A stretch of 64,000 nucleotides of DNA from Chloroflexota bacterium (GTDB lineage: Bacteria > Chloroflexota > Dehalococcoidia > Bin125), in NCBI GenBank assembly GCA_009838735.1, contig VXQZ01000007.1:27618-91617 (forward strand), read 5' to 3'. The notes beneath the pieces are model-generated. The model saw only the letters and a list, made by a program, of their open reading frames with translations. It was not told the origin of the DNA and made no database searches. The number at the start of each line of letters is the position of its first letter. Within the stretch, counting starts at the first letter, position 1. Of this stretch, positions 19,077-27,678 are shown piece by piece. The translations under genes and the position numbers were made by a program.

Positions 19077-21125
19077 GTGCCCAGCCCAACCACGCAGAGT
19101 GCGATTGGCGCCGCACTGGCGATAGTGGCGGTTCTGGCAACCTCAGCATGCGCCGACCGCATTCCGTCCCAACTCCCCCATGCAGCGACGCTGCCAGCTG
19201 AGCACGATTCCGAATGCGGTTGGCAGCGTTGGCTCGATGCGCCGCTCAACCTCAAAGACTGGTTCGAAGAGCATCCCGAGATCGCCGCACTGCATCACTG
19301 GGACTCTCCAAGCGGGGCGTTTCTGTCGGCCAGGCGTGACTCAATCGAAGAGGCGCCATTCAAAATGCTGCTGCGCTCTATGGTCGTGTGGCTGGAACCT
19401 CAGGCACAGGACCCACCAAACGTCATCAATGTTGATGATGCGGGCGGCGTGATTGAGCTCACGCAAGGCGTCAATCTCGTTCGATGGTGGGGAAGGGAAG
19501 GCTCGTCGGTCACGATTCGCGATGCTTTTCGTTGGATCGGCCCGAGCATTGAGTCGATCGTGAGGTACGACGCTCAGACAGCGTCTTGCCATAGAGATGT
19601 CGGAGTATCTCCGAGTGAACGGAACGATCTGGATGCGGAGCTATCTCGAGGCGATCTGTTAGCCATCCAGATGCGGGAGGACGCTACCTGGACTCAGTCG
19701 TGGATCTGGTCGCCGAACTACTCCACCTTTGGAGACGTAGACCCCGAGGCGAGTGTTGTGCTGCGCGAACAGGTGAGAGAGTTTTCCGGATATGTGGCCG
19801 CTCGCTTTGGTCTCGCCGCAGAATCGTATGCGGTGATGCTCTTGTCCGATGTCGAAGGCCTGTCTCACCTCTTCAAGACCTTGACGGGCAACGAGTTCGA
19901 CACAGATTGGTGGCCCGAGTATGCATGCGGAATCGCCTGGAGCGACGCCATCGGGCTGTTGGAAGGCTGTCGCGATCCCATCGCTTTCGACCACGAGTTC
20001 GTTCATGTGATTCAAGCCCAGCTGGCGCGAGGCCGCATTGGATCCTCGTGGGAAACAGAACCTGCTTGGCTGATTGAAGGCGCCGCAGAATACGTTTCGG
20101 CCCGGTATCGCGATGCAATGAGTTACAAGAGCTATAGAGACTTCAGGGAAGACGCAATCGACATCGCTCGTGAGCGTGGAGTGACGCTTCCACTGGAACG
20201 ACTGGTTAGCAGAGAGGACTTCCGCGGGCTCGACATCGTCTACGCATACTCGTTCAGCTTTCTGGCCGCAGAATGGCTCGCGGCTCACGCTGGCGACGAC
20301 GCACTCTTCAGGTACATGCGGCAGCTTTCTCGCGCCGGGACCAACTGGGATCTGGCCTTCGAGATTGCGTTCGGTCTGAGAGTCGAGGAGTTCTACAAAC
20401 GCTTCGAGGAACACTCCTCGGACTTTGAGGAGCCGCGGCCGCACCGCATTGCCGGGACGGTGCTGGACGATTCCGGTCGCCCTGTTCCGAATCTCAAGAT
20501 TCACGCCTATCCGCAGACAGGAGGCTGGAGTCGTAATGCGGTAACCGATGCAACTGGAGACTTCTCTATCGCCGTCCGCGCGGGAACCTACCGCCTGGGA
20601 GTACACAGCGAAACGAGTTGCACGTTTTACGGATACGTCGAGCATGGCGGAAACCTTGTTCCGTGGTTTGCCGCTGCTTGGATCGATGCAGGGTCGGGCA
20701 ATTCGGAGCAGCGCCGAATCCGGTTGCCAGGCGCAGCATCGGATTTGCGCGGATGGTCAACCTGTCGTGAGGCTGAAGGGCGCGAGCCGATTCGAGGAAG
20801 AGTCCTGACCCCAGACGGCAAGGGCGCCCCAGACGTGCACGTGTCGGCGTGTGGAGACAATGGCTGCGGGAGGTCCGTCACAGACGAAACTGGCGCTTAC
20901 TCCATTGATGTTGCAGAGTCTCCAGTTCTGCTCTCAGTCGGACCCAACGGCCTCATCTGTGAGCGATGGGGCGCGCGGGGGGCTAACGGCAACCTGACGA
21001 CGTTTAGTCGTGATGGAAACACAGCTAAAGCGCAGAGACTGACGAACGGAGTGGACATTCTCCTGCCCGCTCCGCCAGAGGAACTGGAAGTGACCAATTT
21101 TTGCTGGCAGGCGCATCCGCCTTAG
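19077..21125 (+). CDS. Secreted gluzincin-type metallopeptidase-like protein with carboxypeptidase-regulatory repeats
   Basis: A 682-residue exported protein of unknown substrate. Residues 1-25 form a hydrophobic signal ending ATSAC, possibly a loose lipobox. A segment around 124-165 (GVNLVRWWG, IGPSIESIVRYDA) resembles a small beta module I associate with secreted Chloroflexota proteins. HEFVH at 306-310 followed 23 residues later by WLIEGAAEY (Glu334) is the HExxH...E zinc site of gluzincins such as the peptidase-MA group. Two carboxypeptidase-regulatory-like folds follow, at about 456-515 (IAGTVLDDSGRPVPNLKI) and 577-625 (IRGRVLTPDGKGAPDVHV). It starts with GTG 3 bases after purB, and its base and codon use look less GC-biased than its neighbours, suggesting a later arrival. 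Confidence 0.65.
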   Translation: MPSPTTQSAIGAALAIVAVLATSACADRIPSQLPHAATLPAEHDSECGWQRWLDAPLNLKDWFEEHPEIAALHHWDSPSGAFLSARRDSIEEAPFKMLLRSMVVWLEPQAQDPPNVINVDDAGGVIELTQGVNLVRWWGREGSSVTIRDAFRWIGPSIESIVRYDAQTASCHRDVGVSPSERNDLDAELSRGDLLAIQMREDATWTQSWIWSPNYSTFGDVDPEASVVLREQVREFSGYVAARFGLAAESYAVMLLSDVEGLSHLFKTLTGNEFDTDWWPEYACGIAWSDAIGLLEGCRDPIAFDHEFVHVIQAQLARGRIGSSWETEPAWLIEGAAEYVSARYRDAMSYKSYRDFREDAIDIARERGVTLPLERLVSREDFRGLDIVYAYSFSFLAAEWLAAHAGDDALFRYMRQLSRAGTNWDLAFEIAFGLRVEEFYKRFEEHSSDFEEPRPHRIAGTVLDDSGRPVPNLKIHAYPQTGGWSRNAVTDATGDFSIAVRAGTYRLGVHSETSCTFYGYVEHGGNLVPWFAAAWIDAGSGNSEQRRIRLPGAASDLRGWSTCREAEGREPIRGRVLTPDGKGAPDVHVSACGDNGCGRSVTDETGAYSIDVAESPVLLSVGPNGLICERWGARGANGNLTTFSRDGNTAKAQRLTNGVDILLPAPPEELEVTNFCWQAHPP

Positions 21126-21437
21126 CAGTCCACCGGCCAGGCCGTTTGTCGTCGGCGCAACGTCACCCCTCCCTGAGACCAGCCGCAGCCACTGTCCGAT
21201 GTCCGCTCATCGATCAGCGGCAACGGACCGCAGGAGCGCCATGCACATAGGCATCAACTCGGACTCCCCTGGATCAGCCTGGATACAGGCAGACGTTCAC
21301 TGCGCAATGTCAGACGAATCCAGAGAAATCTGGACACACCAGGACACTTTTCACAAGAGTCTGCAATCCACAGCGCCGGATTGAAGATATTGGTCAGGAC
21401 ATCGGCCCCATTATGATCAGCACAGGAGGCAATTGCG
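21126..21437. other. 312-base gap before purC
   Basis: No gene is visible. The only plus-strand open frame (21199-21384) has no ribosome-binding site or recognisable sequence. The last 50 bases hold a promoter-like pair and a strong Shine-Dalgarno sequence for purC. I saw no purine riboswitch fold by eye. Confidence 0.5.
21390..21429 (+). promoter_or_regulatory. Candidate sigma-70 promoter and strong ribosome-binding site of purC
   Basis: TTGGTC (21390-21395), a 16-base spacer and TATGAT (21412-21417) resemble a vegetative promoter. AGGAGG at 21424-21429 lies 8 bases before the purC ATG, the best Shine-Dalgarno match in the window. The leader would be only about 14 bases long. Confidence 0.5.
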
Positions 21438-22349
21438 ATGAGCTTGATGATGGAGTCCAACCTCGATTTGCCCAAACACTCGGGCAAGGTTCGCGATATC
21501 TATGACCTCGGCGACCGGCTGCTGCTGGTCGCGACCGACCGCGTCTCGGCGTTTGACGTCGTCCTTCCCAATGGCATTCCCGACAAGGGTTGTGTGCTGA
21601 CCCAAATGTCAGCGTATTGGTTCGACGCCACCGAGTCGGTCGTGCCCAACCACATGATCCGCGTGATCGACTCGACCGATAATCCCGACCTGCCGGTGGC
21701 GCTCGGTCCCGAGTACATCGGCCGCTCGATGCTGGTGACCAAGGCGCAGCCGGTCAAGCTGGAAGCGATCGTGCGCGGCTACCTGGCCGGCTCGGGCTGG
21801 GCCGAATACCAGCGAGACGGCACGGTCTGCGGGATTCCACTGCCGCCCGGGCTGACCGAGTCGGAGCCGCTGCCCAACCCGATCTTCACGCCCTCAACCA
21901 AGGGCGAGGTCGGCGAGCACGACGAGAACATCACCTATGAGCAGGCGGTTGGGATCGTCGGCGCGGACGTAGCCAACACGGTCAAAGTGCGCTCGATGGC
22001 GCTGTACACGTTCGGGCTGTCGCGGGCGCAGGAGGCGGGATTCTTCCTGGCCGACACCAAGTTCGAGTTCGGGGTCGCCCAGAACGACCAGGGCGAGGAC
22101 GAGGTCATCCTGATCGACGAGGCGCTGACGCCGGACTCGTCGCGCTTCTGGGACGCGGAGATCTACAAGCCCGGTCAATCGCAGCCGTCCTACGACAAGC
22201 AGCCGTTGCGCGACTGGCTGACGGGCACCGGCTGGGACAAGGAGCCGCCCGGACCGCCGCTACCGGACGACGTCATTGAGAACATCCGCAGCCGTTACCG
22301 AACCGCATACGAGCGCGTCACCGGCCGCGACCTGATTGTCGCCGACTGA
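21438..22349 (+). CDS. purC: SAICAR synthase
   Basis: PurC condenses CAIR with aspartate to SAICAR. The 303-residue protein has KHSGKVRDIYDLGDRLLLVATDRVSAFD at the N-terminus, the conserved EAIVRGYLAGSGW, PIFTPSTKGEVGEHDENI, and LIDEALTPDSSRFW. At about 300 residues it is the longer type of PurC common outside gammaproteobacteria. The start is set by the AGGAGG upstream. Confidence 0.97.
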   Translation: MSLMMESNLDLPKHSGKVRDIYDLGDRLLLVATDRVSAFDVVLPNGIPDKGCVLTQMSAYWFDATESVVPNHMIRVIDSTDNPDLPVALGPEYIGRSMLVTKAQPVKLEAIVRGYLAGSGWAEYQRDGTVCGIPLPPGLTESEPLPNPIFTPSTKGEVGEHDENITYEQAVGIVGADVANTVKVRSMALYTFGLSRAQEAGFFLADTKFEFGVAQNDQGEDEVILIDEALTPDSSRFWDAEIYKPGQSQPSYDKQPLRDWLTGTGWDKEPPGPPLPDDVIENIRSRYRTAYERVTGRDLIVAD

Positions 22350-22371
22350 TCTCGGCCGCGATGCAGTACTG

Positions 22372-22626
22372 ATGCGGTACAAGGCAGAAATCCATGTGAC
22401 GCTGAAGCGGACGGTCAACGATCCGCAGGGTCTTGCGATCCGCGGCGGCCTGCATTCACTCGGCTACGAAAATGTCGATGCCGTGCGAGCCGGCAAGTTC
22501 ATCGAGGTCTGGCTGGAAGCGGATTCCGAGGACGAGGCCCAGCGCTTGGCCGACGAAATGTCGGATCAGTTGCTCGCCAATCCGGTGATTGAGGATTACT
22601 CGGTGGCGATCGGGGAGGGGCCCTAA
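22372..22626 (+). CDS. purS: Phosphoribosylformylglycinamidine synthase subunit PurS
   Basis: PurS is the small subunit that bridges PurL and PurQ in the three-part FGAM synthase. The 84-residue protein has the typical AEIHVTLKRTVNDPQG and GLHSLGYENVDAVRAGKFIEVWL. It follows purC, as is common, but purQ and purL do not follow. The transcript runs into a palindromic repeat and a convergent hisB. The ATG at 22372 is chosen because an upstream start would overlap purC and add no conserved residues. Confidence 0.93.
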   Translation: MRYKAEIHVTLKRTVNDPQGLAIRGGLHSLGYENVDAVRAGKFIEVWLEADSEDEAQRLADEMSDQLLANPVIEDYSVAIGEGP

Positions 22627-22692
22627 CCCTCTCCCTCGGGGAGAGGGGACCAGAAACTCCCTCTCCCTTTGGGAGAGGGCCGGGGTGAGGGT
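22622..22692. repeat. Double palindromic repeat, family A, between convergent genes
   Basis: Two hairpins lie in tandem: CCCTCTCCCTC/GGGGAGAGGG at about 22627-22648 and CCCTCTCCC/GGGAGAGGG at about 22659-22679, followed by CCGGGGTGAGGG. It fills the space between the convergent purS and hisB genes and could act as a bidirectional terminator, although no T-tract is present. Confidence 0.75.
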
Positions 22693-22702
22693 CGGCGCCC
22701 AG

Positions 22703-23290
22703 CTACTCGCTGAGCGTCCCTTTGGTGCTCGGCGCGCCCGACTCCTCGACGACTCTCACCGCATCCCTCAGACAGCGAGCGAGCGCCTTGAACGTTGCCT
22801 CGATGATGTGGTGTTCGTTCTCGCCGGCGAGTTGGCGGACGTGGAGCGCGAGGCGGCCTTCGTGGGCGATGGTCTCGAGGATGTGCTTGGCCATCGAGGA
22901 CGGCAGTTCGCCGATCATCGGGGCGGGGAAGTCGAGGTCGATGGCGGCGTAAGGCCGTCCGCTGAGGTCGAGTGCGACGTGGATCAGCGCTTCGTCGAGG
23001 GGGACGGTGCGGTCGGCGAAGCGGGCGATGCCGGCGCGGTCGCCGAGGGCTTCGTCGAAGGCTCGTCCGACGGCTATGGCGACGTCTTCGGAAGTGTGAT
23101 GGGCGTCAACGTGGAGGTCGCCGGTCGCTTGCACGGTCAGGTCGAATCCGCCGTGCCGCGCCAGTTGGTGCAGCATGTGGTCGAGCATCCCGACGCCGGT
23201 CTCGACGGCGGCCTGGCCGGAGCCGTCGAGCTCCAGTTCGACGCGGATCGAAGTCTCACCGGTCTCGCGAGTGACGGTTGCGCTGCGCAT
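22703..23290 (-). CDS. hisB: Imidazoleglycerol-phosphate dehydratase
   Basis: HisB dehydrates imidazoleglycerol phosphate in histidine synthesis. The 195-residue monofunctional form has GVGMLDHMLHQLARHGGFDL, the metal-binding DAHHTSEDVAIAVGRA, and the duplicated ENEHHIIEATFKALARCLRDA. There is no fused phosphatase domain. It stands alone, about 3.3 kb from hisC and hisD on the same strand, with other genes in between. Confidence 0.97.
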   Translation of the reverse strand: MRSATVTRETGETSIRVELELDGSGQAAVETGVGMLDHMLHQLARHGGFDLTVQATGDLHVDAHHTSEDVAIAVGRAFDEALGDRAGIARFADRTVPLDEALIHVALDLSGRPYAAIDLDFPAPMIGELPSSMAKHILETIAHEGRLALHVRQLAGENEHHIIEATFKALARCLRDAVRVVEESGAPSTKGTLSE

Positions 23291-23393
23291 GCGCCCACTG
23301 TGTCGCAGATGGCGGGGCTTGTCCAGTGCCGTCCTACACTGAAATCACGCGCATTCGGTTCGGAGCGGGGCAGAGAGCGCAGGCAGGGAACAT

Positions 23394-23819
23394 ATGGACC
23401 GTGCAGATCTGATCGACAAACTCAATATCGACCTCGCCGCCGAACTCGGCGCGATCGTCACCTACATCACCTACGCGGCGCGCGTCGATGGTCCGCATCG
23501 GCCGCAGCTATCGCAGTTCTTCACCGCCGAAGTCAACGGCGAGCAGGTGCACGCAGCCTACCTGTCGAACAAGATCGTCTCCATGGGCGGCGAACCCACC
23601 ACCGTTCCGGCCAGTGTGCCACTGCCGCAGGGCAACCGAGCCATGCTCGAAGAGGTGTTGAGCATGGAGCGGGATGCGGTCAGCCGCTACACCCAGCGGA
23701 TCCAGGACGCCGAAGCCTACGGCGACATCGCGCTCAAGGTGACCCTCGAAGACTTCATCCGAGACGAAACCAGCCACGTCGAAGAGACCGAAGCAATCCT
23801 GCGTCACTGGGACCTGTAA
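23394..23819 (+). CDS. Ferritin-like di-iron protein (bacterioferritin-type four-helix bundle)
   Basis: A 141-residue all-helical protein with the carboxylate and histidine pattern of ferritin-like di-iron sites. It has Glu in LAAELGAIVTY, ExxH in VNGEQVHAAYL, Glu in LSMERDAVSRY and ExxH in RDETSHVEE. This spacing fits a bacterioferritin or DNA-protection-like oxidase handling iron or peroxide, but oligomerisation and haem binding cannot be judged. AGGGA precedes the ATG. It diverges from hisB across about 100 bases. Confidence 0.8.
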   Translation: MDRADLIDKLNIDLAAELGAIVTYITYAARVDGPHRPQLSQFFTAEVNGEQVHAAYLSNKIVSMGGEPTTVPASVPLPQGNRAMLEEVLSMERDAVSRYTQRIQDAEAYGDIALKVTLEDFIRDETSHVEETEAILRHWDL

Positions 23820-23826
23820 GCCGCTT

Positions 23827-23862
23827 GTCCCCTCTCCCTCTGGGAGAGGGTCAGGGTGAGGG
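23827..23862. repeat. Palindromic repeat family A between convergent genes
   Basis: CCCTCTCCCTCTGGGAGAGGG followed by TCAGGGTGAGGG. It lies at the convergent junction of the ferritin-like and isocitrate-lyase-like genes and overlaps the last codons of the latter. The hairpin could terminate both transcripts. Confidence 0.75.
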
Positions 23863-24711
23863 CAGCTCGGTCGTGCGCTCCTCGATCGCGTAGAGCTCGT
23901 CCATGCCGGCCATGTTTTGGACCTCTCGGTAGAGCGACATGATCTCGTCGACGTCGCGGCCCGAGGTTCCGTCTGCGGCCATGCGTCGATAGGCGTCACG
24001 CATCGCTCCGTAGGCGGCGACCTGTCCGGTGAAGGGGTCGATGAGGACGTTGAATCCGTGCTCGGCCAGCATCGCGCGGTCAAGACGATCCGCCTGGCCC
24101 ATCAGCGAGAGCGGTCCGCCGAGTACCCGGCCGGCTTCGGCAATCTGGTCTTGGTCGCTGGTGAAGAGCATCAGCACGTCGGCGCCCGCCTCGCGGTAGG
24201 CGGCGCAGCGCTCCAGCGCGCGCTCGAAGGATTCGTTGCGAACGGCGCCGGTGCGGGCGATGATGATGAAGTCATCGCCGCGGCGGGCGTTGACGGCTTC
24301 GCGGACCTTGTCGACCATCATCTCGACCGGCACAAGGTGCTCGACGCCCTTGTGGTGATGGGCCCGCTTGGGCGCGACCTGGTCCTCGATCTCGATAGCG
24401 GCGGCGCCCGCCGCCTCGATCTCGCGGACGGCCCGTGTGGTGTGGAGGGCGTCGCCGAAGCCGACGCCGCCGTCGACGATCAGGGGGACATCTGAACGCG
24501 CTGTGATCTGCCTGGTCAGACCTGCGACCTCAGTCATCGTGAGGAGTGCTTCGGAGACGGAGAGTTGGAATCCGAATCCGCCGCCGGAGAGGTAGGCGGC
24601 CTCGAAGCCGAGCGATTCGACGAGTCGGGCAGAGAGTGGGTCGAGGGCGACGGGCGCGAGTATGGGCTGTCCGGAGCGGACGAGGTTGGCGAAGGCGGCA
24701 CGATCGGTCAT
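23851..24711 (-). CDS. Isocitrate lyase/PEP mutase-fold enzyme, catalytic Cys absent
   Basis: A 286-residue phosphoenolpyruvate mutase/isocitrate lyase superfamily protein. It has AAYLSGGGFGFQLSVSEALLTMTE, metal-site VPLIVDGGVGFGD (in place of the usual DADTGFG), IEIEDQVAPKR and IIARTGA. The loop normally written K[KR]CGHxxGK reads KRAHHHKG at residues 115-122, so the Cys that acts as acid in isocitrate and methylisocitrate lyases is Ala117. A carboxyphosphonoenolpyruvate-, oxaloacetate- or other 2-oxo-acid activity is possible. Its ATG overlaps the stop of the upstream CoA-transferase by 4 bases, so the two very likely act together on CoA or acid intermediates. Confidence 0.82.
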   Translation of the reverse strand: MTDRAAFANLVRSGQPILAPVALDPLSARLVESLGFEAAYLSGGGFGFQLSVSEALLTMTEVAGLTRQITARSDVPLIVDGGVGFGDALHTTRAVREIEAAGAAAIEIEDQVAPKRAHHHKGVEHLVPVEMMVDKVREAVNARRGDDFIIIARTGAVRNESFERALERCAAYREAGADVLMLFTSDQDQIAEAGRVLGGPLSLMGQADRLDRAMLAEHGFNVLIDPFTGQVAAYGAMRDAYRRMAADGTSGRDVDEIMSLYREVQNMAGMDELYAIEERTTELPSP

Positions 24712-25922
24712 AGCGGGTCTCCTTGGTCGAGCGAGACGACGCCGGCTTCTGCCAGTCCGTCTATCTCCTCGGTAGAACGGCCGATCAGTTTCAGGGCTTC
24801 TCGGGTGTGCTCGCCGATGGCGGCGGCTCCTCGCTTGAGCTGAATTGGGGTTCGGGAGAGGTGGACGGGGGAGCCGGAGACTCTGATGGTCTTCTGGGAT
24901 TTGGCGACAGGGAGTTCGGCGATCATGCCTCGGGCCTGGATGTGGGGGTCGTTGATGATTTCGGGCAGCGTATTCATCGGAGCGGCGATGCAGACGCCTT
25001 CGAGCTCAGTCTCCCACTCCGCGGTGGTTCGCTTCTTGAAGGCTTCGTTGAGGATGGGTTCGAGGTCGGCGTGGTGGTCGGTGCGGTCGGGGTTGGTCTG
25101 GAACCGCTTGTCATGGAGCAGGTCGTCGCGCTCGATCTTGGCGCAGAAGAGCTGCCAGTCCTTGACGCCGGCGATCACCATCCAACCGTCGAGAGTCGGG
25201 AAGGCCTGGAATGGGGTGACCAAGGGGTGTCGGGTGCCAATCGGGCCCGGCACCTCGTCGGTGTTGGCGGCGCGGACTACGGCGTTCTCAAGCAATGCAA
25301 CCTGGGCGTCGAGCATGGCGACGTCAACGTGCTGTCCGAGGCCGGAGGACTCCCGCTCATGCATCGCCGCCAGCACGCCGATCGCGGTGTACATGCCGCC
25401 AGCCATGTCGCCGATCGAGTAGCCGGGACGCGCGGGCGGACCGCCGGGGTGTCCGGTGATGCTCATCACGCCACCCATGCCCTGGACGATCACGTCGACG
25501 GCGGGTCGGTGCTGGTAGGGGCCGGTGTGGCCGAAACCGGAGGTGGAAGCGTAGATCAGGCGCGGATTGACGGCGGAGAGATCCTCGTAGCCGAGGCCAA
25601 GGCGGGCCATGGCGCCGGGGCGGAAGTTCTCGGTGAGCACGTCGATAGCGCCCGCGGCCGGGTCGATCAGGTCCTTGATGATCTGCACGGCCTCGGGGTG
25701 CTTGAGGTCGAGCGTGACCGACTTCTTGCCTCGGTTGACGCTGAAAAAATAGGTCGAGACGCCGTGGACGTAGGGACCTGCGCCACGGTGTCGCTCGTTG
25801 GTCTCGACGTGCTCGACCTTGTAAACATCGGCGCCGAGGTCGGTGAGGATCATCGAGCCGTAGGGCCCGGCGAGCGCCCAGGTGAAGTCGAGGATGCGGA
25901 GGCCTTCGAGCGGTCCGGGCAT
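24708..25922 (-). CDS. Type III CoA-transferase, CaiB/BaiF family
   Basis: A 404-residue family III CoA-transferase with LRILDFTWALAGPYGSMILTDLGAD at the N-terminus, NRGKKSVTLDLKHPEA, GFGHTGPYQHRPAVD, and SSGLGQHVDVAMLDAQ. Asp172 in SIGDMAGG is the expected catalytic residue, so the enzyme should be active. It is the third CaiB-type gene in the window. It is translationally coupled to the isocitrate-lyase-like gene and follows the decarboxylase-family gene by 17 bases. The three look like one degradative operon. Confidence 0.9.
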   Translation of the reverse strand: MPGPLEGLRILDFTWALAGPYGSMILTDLGADVYKVEHVETNERHRGAGPYVHGVSTYFFSVNRGKKSVTLDLKHPEAVQIIKDLIDPAAGAIDVLTENFRPGAMARLGLGYEDLSAVNPRLIYASTSGFGHTGPYQHRPAVDVIVQGMGGVMSITGHPGGPPARPGYSIGDMAGGMYTAIGVLAAMHERESSGLGQHVDVAMLDAQVALLENAVVRAANTDEVPGPIGTRHPLVTPFQAFPTLDGWMVIAGVKDWQLFCAKIERDDLLHDKRFQTNPDRTDHHADLEPILNEAFKKRTTAEWETELEGVCIAAPMNTLPEIINDPHIQARGMIAELPVAKSQKTIRVSGSPVHLSRTPIQLKRGAAAIGEHTREALKLIGRSTEEIDGLAEAGVVSLDQGDPL

Positions 25923-25939
25923 GTCGGCTGCCTGTCTGT

Positions 25940-26500
25940 CTAATCGAGTTCGAGGCCCGGTGTGCCCGGCTCGAGCTGGACGCCGAGCGTGTTGAGGGCC
26001 ATCGAGACGAGGTTGTACTGTCCGGCGGCGAAGACGACGTCCATCATCTGTCGGGTGTCGTACTGTTCGGCCAGTTCATTCCAGGTCTCGTCGCTGAGGA
26101 AGGCGTCGGTGTGGAGTTCGTCGGCGGCTCGCAGGAGCGCGGCTTCGTGGGCAGTCCAGGCGTCGTGGTCGGGGCCTTGCTTGACTCGCTCGACCTCCTC
26201 GAGCGAGAGTCCGGCTTGCTGGCCGATGCGTCGGTGCTGGCCGAACTCATATCCGGAGCGGCAGTTCCAGCCCATGCGCAGGATGATCAACTCGCGCTCG
26301 CGTTCGGGGAGGGACGAACCGGCGAGGACGTGTCGGGCGAAGTAGCCCCAGGCCGAGGACAGCTCCGGGTAGTGGGCGAGGGTGCGCGTGATGTTGAGCA
26401 CCGGTCCGCCGCGCGCTTCGGCGCGTTCGAGTTGGGCCTTCGACTCTCCTTCAGCCGTCTCGATCGTTAACGGTTGCAGTCGTGGTTCCGAAAGCCGCAT
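25940..26500 (-). CDS. Carboxymuconolactone decarboxylase (AhpD-like) family protein
   Basis: A 186-residue all-helical CMD-family protein. Conserved parts are AHYPELSSAWGYFARHVLAGSSLPERERELIILR, then GWNCRSGYEFGQHRRIG. The single Cys with downstream His is typical of a CMD subfamily lacking the CxxC of true AhpD peroxidases. The reaction is unknown. Members are decarboxylases or thiol peroxidase helpers. GGAGGA precedes the ATG at 26500, five codons inside the longest frame. It sits just upstream of the CoA-transferase. Confidence 0.85.
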   Translation of the reverse strand: MRLSEPRLQPLTIETAEGESKAQLERAEARGGPVLNITRTLAHYPELSSAWGYFARHVLAGSSLPERERELIILRMGWNCRSGYEFGQHRRIGQQAGLSLEEVERVKQGPDHDAWTAHEAALLRAADELHTDAFLSDETWNELAEQYDTRQMMDVVFAAGQYNLVSMALNTLGVQLEPGTPGLELD

Positions 26501-26562
26501 CGCGTCCTCCTGCATCCTGGCTCGGCGTTGCCAAAGCGTGGGCAGGATAGAACGATCGAGTC

Positions 26563-27678
26563 TCAGAGCACCAAGCTGATGCGTTCGATCAGGGTGCTGA
26601 GCTGATCGGCGCGGGGAGTGGAAATGCGCAGGTGGTTCGTCAGCAGCGGGTCGCTGTAGGTGCGGGTGAAGACGCCGACGGCGGCTAGCCGGTCGTGAAG
26701 TTCGCGGCCGGTGCTGATGGCGGGATCCACTTCAACCAGGATGTAGTTGGCGCTGGATGGCAGGGGAGCAAGGCCTTCGATGCTGATCAGTGTGGCGTAG
26801 AGCTGTTCTCGCGTGCCGCGAATGGCCTTGATCTGCTCTGCAATCTCGTCTGCGTGGTCGACGGCCGCGATCCCGGCTATCTCGGCGGCCTGGTTGATGT
26901 TGTAGGGCTGCTTGATCTTGACCAGGTCGGCCACGAGATCGGGATGAGCCAACTCGTAGCCAAGACGCAGGCCGGCGATTCCGGCCCACTTGCTGAACGT
27001 CCGCATGATGATCAGACGTGAGAATTCGGAAAGCAAGTCCTGCGCTGAGGTATCAAACCCGGCGAACTCGATGTAAGCCTCGTCGAGCATCACTGTCGCG
27101 CCTCGAGCCAGGATGTCGCGGAGCAGGTCTCTGGGGACGAGATCGCCGGTGGGGTTGTTTGGCGATGTGAGCACGACGACGCACTCTGCGGCGGCGCGGT
27201 CAACCACGCTCAACAACGCATCGGCATCGAGCGCGAATCCGTTGCCTCGAGGCACTTCGATCAGCTTGAGTTCATTGACGTCGGCCAGGAATGGATACAT
27301 GCCGAACGAGGGGGGACAGGTGAGGATGGAGTCGCCGGGCCGCAGCAAGGCGCGCAGCGTGAGGTCGAGCAGTTCGTCGGCTCCGGCACCGGCGACGATC
27401 ATATCGGGGTCGAGACCGGTGTAGCGCGACAGCGCGGCGCGCAGCTCGGTCTGATTGGGGTCGGGGTAGATGGAGCCGAAGTGTGGATCGGCCAGGGCGG
27501 CTGACAGGGCGTCCCGCACCGACGGGTGTATGCCGTAGGGATTCTCGTTCGCGTCCAGCTTGAGGCAATCCTCGGGCGCGAGCCCGGCAGCGGCGGCGCG
27601 TTCGGCGAGTGGAACGACGGGCGCGTAGCCCGGCAGCTGTGCGAGGTGCGGCCGGACCTGCGGAGGCTCAGAGGTCAT
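26563..27678 (-). CDS. hisC: Histidinol-phosphate aminotransferase
   Basis: HisC forms histidinol phosphate from imidazole-acetol phosphate and glutamate. The 371-residue PLP enzyme has KLDANENPYG, AGAGADELLDL, SPNNPTGD, LDEAYIEFAG and the Schiff-base lysine in RTFSKWAGIAGLRLGY. Length is normal. It overlaps hisD by 4 bases (ATGA), so the pair is coupled. Confidence 0.95.
   Translation of the reverse strand: MTSEPPQVRPHLAQLPGYAPVVPLAERAAAAGLAPEDCLKLDANENPYGIHPSVRDALSAALADPHFGSIYPDPNQTELRAALSRYTGLDPDMIVAGAGADELLDLTLRALLRPGDSILTCPPSFGMYPFLADVNELKLIEVPRGNGFALDADALLSVVDRAAAECVVVLTSPNNPTGDLVPRDLLRDILARGATVMLDEAYIEFAGFDTSAQDLLSEFSRLIIMRTFSKWAGIAGLRLGYELAHPDLVADLVKIKQPYNINQAAEIAGIAAVDHADEIAEQIKAIRGTREQLYATLISIEGLAPLPSSANYILVEVDPAISTGRELHDRLAAVGVFTRTYSDPLLTNHLRISTPRADQLSTLIERISLVL

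Noticed and set aside
24723..25943. Long plus-strand open frame across the CoA-transferase at 24708-25922
   Set aside because: Antisense to a clear CaiB/BaiF gene. The Gly/Val/Asp-rich translation is typical of a shadow frame.
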